Assembly (NCBI GenBank): GCA_946807835.1 | Contig: OX327690.1 | Span: 10,078,501-10,142,500 of the forward strand | Direction of reading: 5' to 3' | DNA from: Ailanthus altissimus | Taxonomy: Eukaryota > Streptophyta > Magnoliopsida > Sapindales > Simaroubaceae | DNA length: 64,000 nt | Shown: in pieces, positions 58,282 through 64,000 of the stretch | Numbering within the stretch: the first letter of the stretch is position 1 | How the letters are laid out: each line of letters begins with the position of its first letter | Made by a program: the position numbers and the translations under genes | Notes under the pieces: model-generated | Told to the model about the DNA's origin: nothing | Database searches by the model: none | Seen by the model: the letters and a program-made list of their open reading frames with translations, nothing else

Positions 58282-61200
58282 ATGATTGGGTGCTTCTTCG
58301 CGCGTGTACCATCACTCTGTGATTCGCATAATCACACCGTCCGTTCTGTCACTCCTAAAATCTCTGCAAATGCTTCTTCTTCGTCTTCTTCTCCTTCGTT
58401 GCTCTCAACAAGAAGAGGAGCTCTATCTCTGTCAATTGTAACAACCGCGTTCGAAATAGTGACTATATCAATTTCGCCTTCTTGTTCAAAATCCGCTGCC
58501 GCTGCAACTGAGTTGTTGGAGCTCCCAAATTCTGGCAGCGTTAAAGCATTGGAACTTCGCGTCGGCACCGGACCAGTTCCCATCGACGGCGACCAGGTTA
58601 TTCAATCCAAAATTTTCTAATTGTGCATTTACAGAAGTGGTTTATACAAGAATGTTGAAAGTGATTTCTATAAAACCACTTATCGATTACTTCTCCGTAA
58701 ATTAATAGGATCCGCTCAAATTGGCAATTGCTATTGCTTTTAAATGTAGGTGATATAGTGTGTTTTTTTTTCCTTTTTTTTAATTAAAAATAAATAAAAC
58801 AATTAGTAGATGCTTTTCTAGAAAACACTTTTGGAGTCGGAAAAAGAATACTTGAAATGCTTTTTGGAGAAGCACTTGATATGTGATTTTTCACAACACA
58901 TGTATTTTAATAGAAAGTGTTTTACCACACAAGTATTCTCAAACACAGTAAGAGTTTAGGAGTTTTTTTTACTAGTAAATTACGTACCAAGTGATTCTCC
59001 CGAAGGCACTCATGCATTTTGATCCATTGTCTATTTCAACCAAACACTAGAAGAAGATGCAAAAATGATTTTGGTTATTTAAAAAGTGCTTTTTATACAC
59101 GCAAAAGCAATATTAATTTTCCATTCCATTTAAAGTTTACTTCCATATTCATGCATGCATTAATGACATTTTACGTTCGACTTTAAATTTGAAAAGGTTG
59201 CAATTCATTACTATGGAAGGTTGGCTGCAAAACAGGGATGGCGGTTTGACTCAACGTATGATCACAAAGATGAAACTGGGGAGCCAATTCCTTTTATCTT
59301 CGTCCTTGGGTCAGGGAAAGTAAGTTCTAATCACAATCTTAAATGATACTTTTTGTGAACGCTATTTGCTATTTCTACTGTCTCCTAGAAGCAAAGGTTT
59401 TGTAAATTAATGTAAGCTTGAATTCCAGTGAAATCATATTGCTTTTCTGTGCTCGCCGAAATGAGTTATGAGGACTATCAATATATGATAGTCCTGTCGC
59501 CCTTCAAATTAGCACTTGCTCATTGCTAGATGACAACCTCAGTTCTAGGTTAAACTGTCAAATGGAAAAATGACATGGTGCCTTATGGGGGAAACTATGT
59601 AGCTGCCCTCCATTTGGTAGGAGGTCTGGAGTTTGTTTCTTTGTACAGTTATCAACTAATGATGTCTGATTGAATTCAAACGGTGTCTAACTTGTATGGA
59701 TAGATTATAATCTCTCTGCCAAAATCTTAGGAAAATTAACTCTTGCAATTATTATATATGTTGATGGTTGAACTTTGCCTGTAACTTCCTTTACCTTCTT
59801 TATGTAGAATTTGATATTACTATTGTTAAGAACAGTAAATTGGACTTATAATCTTAATATGTTAAATGAAACTCTAAGCAGGTGATTCCAGGGATTGAAG
59901 CAGCTGTGAGATCTATGAAAGTTGGTGCTATTTGTCGAGTTGTCATTCCCCCATCACAAGGATATCAGAACACATCGCAAGAGCCAGTACCACCTAATGT
60001 ATATATTTTTATTTTTCTTAGGTTCAATTTTGTGCCACTTTTTTTTTCCTGCTTATTCTTTGTTTTCTCTTTATTCCTTGTGTTGCTGTGTTCTCTAATT
60101 CATCTATAAACAGCCTTTTTTCTTCATTTTCAAATCTGAAGTCCAACTTCCGAAGGTAAGCAATTTTTTTTTTTAATAACTCAAGACTTTCCCCAATCAT
60201 TCATAACCTTAATTTAGTGCCTTTGGAGAAAAGGTCACCAACATGTTCTTAGTATTTTTGCAACTTATTGACCTTGAGACCCAGTCACAAAACCTAACTA
60301 TTAATTCTCATCAACCCTTCTCTTGCAAAAAGCACTCAAATTTTCTTAGGTAGGCTGCAGTTGCTTTAGTGCAAATATCCTGTTATCAGGACACTTGCAA
60401 AAGGGGTTTTTCAGTTATAGCCGTGCCAAAAGGTTACGGATGGTTCTATTAGATGTGTTCTTAAGATAGGAGGCTCCTGGAACCCAAAAGTGTGTAAGAT
60501 ATATGTTCATTTTCTTCAGCTGTAATTCACCAACTATCCTGCAAACAAGTTTTGCCACTGTATGTGTGGGTTTTGTCTTAGTGAAGCCTAGATTGGTTCA
60601 TGTGGACAGGTTCTGTATTAGAAGTTGCTAATGCTCATGGGAAAGAAAATGAGAAGCATTTGTGGACAAAATTGCAAATCTTAGAAGTATTCTTCAGGTC
60701 GTGTCTTCTAACCATAGCTAGTGCTGATCCCATTGGAGGTTTTAGAAGGGGGTACCTAGATTTTGGTTGACAAAATCAACAGATTATGTGGAAGAATTTG
60801 GAATGATAAGATAAACTGTAATAACATTTTACTTTCTACTGCCTAACTAGAAGCTAAGGTTCCAACCTATAACTTAGGTTTGCTGAAAGACATAACTTGA
60901 AGAGTTCACTACCAAGTTCCATAGTTTTGCTACAAGAGTAAGTGTTTGGATTTGCTCCAATAAACATAGTACCCTTAAGTGCTAATTGATTTTCAAGGAG
61001 GTGCAGATTCTATTTCTTATACCGTGGTGGGATACAGTGCTTTCCCAGTAAGGCTTTGAACACTTTTCTCTCATATGTCTAAGTTGATTGGTAACATACG
61101 AACATTTTTCTCTCATATGTCTAAGTTGATTGGTAACATACGAAAAGAAGTATGCCCTTACTGCCTTTTTTACCTTGAAGCAGTCTGAAAAAGGACAAAA

Positions 61201-62433
61201 TGTGTTTGGAAGTAGAAGAAAGTGGTGAAACTAAAGAATTACAGAGGCAACAACATATAGCTTTAGTTTTACATCCTCTTTTAACTCCCCCTAGTGGTAC
61301 TACATGATAGTTGTGCCAGATACTAACTTTGTTTCATCGTATTACATTCTTGACATCAGAACAGCCAAAGTGAAATACATTTACAATGAATAACAGTCGT
61401 GTAGTTTGAGTTGTTATTCGTGCCTTATTTCATTCAAGGCTCACATCAGTTAGGCACTGTTGGGTGACTCATTCCATTTTAAGGTTGATTCTTTTCATCA
61501 CAACTTATTGCATGGGAAGCTATGCTCTATCTTTTAGGTTAAATATGGATATTTGATTAGATAGGGAGGAGGGACAGACGTTACTTCTGTGACATTTCCC
61601 AGTTCTTTTATCAGGGAGGATGATTTCATGATTGTAAATAATTGATCCTGCATCCATGCTATAAATAATTAGCTAGACAGAAAGTGTCCTCAGACAACAG
61701 CCTGGGACTGAGGCCATCTTGCTGTTGGTTGGATTCATCAAATAGAGTGTTTACTAATTTTCATATTTTATGGTTGTAGACTGTAGCAGTGGCTGACATG
61801 CCTTAGTTTATTAGTAGATTGATCATGTTGAGTGACTGGGCATTTGTGATAGTTTCCTGTTTGAAGATTGTTTAATGGTCAAAGTTTCTAAAATTGATGT
61901 CCTAATTTGGGAGTCCTGCCGCAGCAGACTACTAAGTGATTAGCACCATGTAGAAATGTATTTATCCTTTGAATTAAAAAAATATCAATATAATTTTATT
62001 TGAAATTATGTGGTGGGTTTCTTAGAGCTACTGAAAGCCAGTGATTACTTGGTTCTTATAACTCTCTAGCATAGTATGTGTTATATTGTGCTTTCTTTGT
62101 AATGACGAGATATTTTTCAACTCAAATTCATAGAGGATTTGCCTACAAGGACAGAAATAAAGTGGACTAGGACATATTAGGTGGTTGAAATTTTAAAGTA
62201 ATTTTCATTGATAAAGCTTGATTGTAAATGTGGAATCGTACATTTTGTATGGTCATAGACTCCAATTTTGGCCTCATGTCTCAGGTCACTTGTTTTCTAT
62301 TGGTTGGCAGTTCTTTGACAGACAGAGGCTGTTTACTACCATTTTCAATCCAACCCGTCTTGCCAACGGAGAAGGATCAACATTGGGGACTTTAATTTTT
62401 GATATTGAGCTGGTGAGCCTGAGGCATCTGTGA
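58282..62433 (+). CDS. FKBP16-1: FKBP-type peptidyl-prolyl cis-trans isomerase, thylakoid lumen, FKBP16-1-like (4 exons)
   Basis: Exons: 58282-58596, 59197-59319, 59882-59998 and 62311-62433. All introns are GT-AG and fall between codons; the product has 225 residues. Residues 1-40 form a Ser-rich plastid transit peptide. R44-R45 followed by a hydrophobic stretch (47-64) and an Ala run at 72-75 forms a likely twin-arginine signal for the thylakoid lumen. The FKBP domain covers about 88-225: YYGRL (110-114), the F122-D123 pair, VLGSGKVIPGIE (141-152) and Y174 occupy the drug- and peptide-pocket positions of FKBP12, but the pocket Trp is Ile151, so isomerase activity may be low. The C-terminus, FDRQRLFTTIFNPT and then FDIELVSLRHL, is typical of the group. 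The ATG at 58282 is the first in frame before the transit peptide. The gene appears intact. Assignment to FKBP16-1 rather than a sister FKBP rests on my recall of the C-terminal motif. Confidence 0.9.
58597..59196 (+). other. FKBP intron 1 (possible MITE remnant)
   Basis: 600-bp phase-0 intron (GTTATT ... AAAAG). Its middle contains words such as AAACACTTTTGGAG, GAAGCACTTGAT, CCAAACACTAGAAG and AAAAAGTGCTTTTT in both orientations, reminiscent of non-autonomous hAT-type elements. No ends or target duplication were identified. Confidence 0.5.
59320..59881 (+). other. FKBP intron 2
   Basis: 562-bp phase-0 intron with donor GTAAGT and acceptor TAAGCAG. Nothing else is recognised in it. Confidence 0.85.
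59999..62310 (+). other. FKBP intron 3, with a cryptic in-frame exon and a 42-bp duplication
   Basis: 2312-bp phase-0 intron with donor GTATAT (weak) and acceptor TTGGCAG. Positions 60114-60155 are bounded by ACAG and GTAAGC, are 42 nt long and open in the gene's frame (see findings). A tandem duplication of 42 bp lies at about 61059-61100 and 61101-61142. No repeat or gene is recognised in the rest. Confidence 0.75.
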
Positions 62434-62720
62434 ACTGGAACTTTTGCAATTCCTGAGAATTTGCTTGTAATTCCTGATGCATGGTAGGCAATATGCAGAT
62501 GCTCATATTTGAAAATCAAGATCATTGCATCCTCCATATTCAATATTTATGATTGTGCATGCAAATTGTGATTCAATTCCGAGAGGCAGTTGGTTGCAAA
62601 AGTCCTGTATGGAGATGATCAGTTGCAAGGTGTTTTCTTGCCTCTGCTGTTGATACCTCAAATCAACAGACTTGCTGATGTGTGGTCTTAACAATAAAAA
62701 GAATAGCAAAGATACGATTT
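62434..62720 (+). other. FKBP 3' untranslated region with polyA signal
   Basis: After the TGA at 62431-62433 the sequence continues without a gene. AATAAA at 62693-62698 is the best polyadenylation signal, so the mRNA probably ends near 62710-62760. The two minus-strand frames 62286-62543 and 62503-62709 overlap exon 4 and the UTR and have no independent support. Confidence 0.6.
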
Positions 62721-63189
62721 AATATCTTGGTTATGTGATAGTATAAAATGTAATTCCACAAAATCTGTAAAAGGTCATTGCTAAATTGGTCTTTAATGTA
62801 TGGACATGTATGTTAACAGACTTGCAGTTTCTTTTTCATCTTACTTTTAATAATCTTCTGCTTTTCTTTCCATGCAATCATGTAGTGAGATGAGAAGAAT
62901 TATCGGTAGATCTTGGGGAATATCACTGTGCCCTGTGCAGGCAAGGTATTATGGGATGGGATGGGCCAATTGCTATTAGGAATGCCAGCTATGCATACCG
63001 ATGGGAAAACTTCACCATTTGAGCTGAGCTCGGATAAAATAACCTAGTAAACTTCTATTTAAGAAAAGTTTGCTTAGCCCAACTAACATAATGTAATTAT
63101 ATTCATTAATTAATTTTAGAGCATAAATACTAGTCATTCTCTAAGGCCTCATTAATTTACTAGTCAATCTCCAAAAGTTTTAATTGAGG
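62721..63189. other. downstream spacer
   Basis: No gene, RNA or repeat is recognised. It is slightly GC-richer at 62890-63040 (tgggatgggatgggcc) and otherwise AT-rich. Confidence 0.4.
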
Positions 63190-63840
63190 GAGGGTTTGCT
63201 ATTAGTATTAAAAATAAGTCTTAATAGTCTCTCTCACATAAAATATGAATTTGAGTTTAAGGTTTAAAGTTTAAAATAGATTGGATTTTTGAATACCGAA
63301 ACAGAGATAAATTTTAATAGTTTCTCTTATAAAATGTGAGCTTAATATTAATATTAAAAATAAGTTTTAATAGTATTTCTTGCATAAAACATAAATTCGA
63401 GTTTAAAGTTTAATATCTGAAATAGAGTTTAGTATTAAGATAAATCTTAACAGTCTCCTCGGCAAGAAACGTGCATCTGAGTTCAAGATTTAATGTTTAA
63501 AACACAATCGATTTAAGGTTTAAGGTTTGAAATAGAGTTTAGTATTAAAAATAAGTTTTAATAGTCCCTCCTACTTAAAATATGGATTCGATTAAAAACA
63601 ACTCTTAACAGTTTTTACTGCATGAAACATAGATCCGAGTTTAAGGTATAAAGTATAAAATAGAATGAATTCTTCAAATAGAAAAACAAAGATAAATTTA
63701 GAATTTAACTGAAACAAAAACATGTAAGTTCGAACTCAAGATTTTCGTTCTAATATTATATTAGTTTACCAATCTAAAAGTTTAAGCTATTAGGTTAGAG
63801 TTTAATATTAATATTAAAAATAAGTTTTAACATATCTCAT
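63190..63840. repeat. degenerate tandem repeat, about 50-105-bp period
   Basis: A phrase of the form AAAATAAGTTTTAATAGTCT, then CTCACATAAAATATGAATTC, then GAGTTTAAGGTTTAAAGTTT recurs near 63210, 63310, 63356, 63442, 63549, 63602 and 63810. Units are diverged and some are truncated. No coding potential is seen. Confidence 0.7.
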
Positions 63841-63881
63841 GTTTGTGCATATTTATTTTTTGAAACAAATAGAAATTTACA

Positions 63882-64000
63882 TTAAGATAATGAAAGTGCA
63901 GCCATATCAGCTGCTACATAAGAGAGCAGAGAGGAAGGAACCGTAGCTATCCATATCTGCTCCCTACCAAGAGAAAAAGCAAGTTTGGACAGTCCATGGG
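63882..64000 (-). pseudogene. LINE (L1-type) 3' end: RNase H-like C-terminus, partial
   Basis: On the minus strand the window edge holds 38 codons and a stop (63882-63884). They read HGLSKLAFSLGREQIWIATV and then PSSLLSYVAADMAALSLS. This resembles the C-terminus of the plant RNase H-like (RVT_3) domain found at the end of L1-type LINE ORF2 and related proteins (AHxLAKxALS ... W...P). After the stop comes TGTAAATTTCTATTTG and an A-rich run (63850-63865), as at LINE 3' tails. The rest lies right of the window, so whether it is a LINE or a domesticated RVT_3 gene cannot be settled here. Confidence 0.65.

Noticed and set aside
58086..58583. Two minus-strand frames overlapping the FKBP promoter and exon 1
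   Set aside because: They are antisense to a well-supported exon and carry no domain; exon 1 codon structure is on the + strand.
59882..60109. 75-codon frame reading through exon 3 into intron 3
   Set aside because: The donor at 59998/59999 followed by T-rich DNA, and exon 4 completing the FKBP domain, show that the extra residues are intronic.

Overview
This is plant nuclear DNA, most likely from a eudicot. It is AT-rich, has GT-AG introns, and most of it consists of old, stop-ridden LTR retrotransposons nested inside one another. I see one intact host gene, at the right end: a four-exon FKBP-type peptidyl-prolyl isomerase (58282-62433, + strand). It has a plastid transit peptide and a twin-arginine lumenal signal, and resembles the thylakoid FKBP16-1 group. 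No rRNA, tRNA or CRISPR array was seen.

Region 1-9985 is a degenerate Ty1/copia element on the + strand ('copia I') with a 2.0-kb 3' LTR (7972-9985). Its RNase H is split by two head-to-head members (B and C, 5001-7482) of a short dispersed repeat family, here called X; another X copy (A) lies upstream. Region 9986-16264 holds a broken spliced + strand ORF, a 1.5-kb tandem-repeat field (12230-13740) and a minus-strand Ty3/gypsy aRNH-integrase remnant ('gypsy K'). This order fits the 3' half of a Tat-type gypsy element with an antisense extra ORF.

Region 16265-25183 is a complete but inactivated Tat-type Ty3/gypsy element on the minus strand ('gypsy J', 16270-25178). It has two LTRs of about 886 and 889 bp, a perfect 5-bp target duplication, gag, PR, RT, RNase H, a second RNase H and integrase, and a 65-bp tandem array in its 3' spacer. 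Region 25184-34482 has no gene; it is AT-rich with several minisatellite-like fields.

Region 34483-58089 is best read as one copia element ('copia G', minus strand) inflated to 23.6 kb by later insertions. Its 3' LTR is at 34488-36250 and its 5' LTR, with an initiator-tRNA-Met-type primer site, at 56499-58084; the flanks are GTTAC and ATTAC. Inside it lie X copy D, a solo copia LTR with GATAG duplications, a second copia element ('copia H', 43668-51716) that itself holds X copy E, and a 2.7-kb solo LTR with GTTAT duplications. The outer end of G lies only about 200 bp upstream of the FKBP start codon. Past the gene are a degenerate repeat of about 100 bp and, at the window edge, the 3' end of an L1-type LINE on the minus strand.

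Boundaries marked by LTR ends and target duplications were read to the base. Domain limits inside decayed pol regions are approximate.
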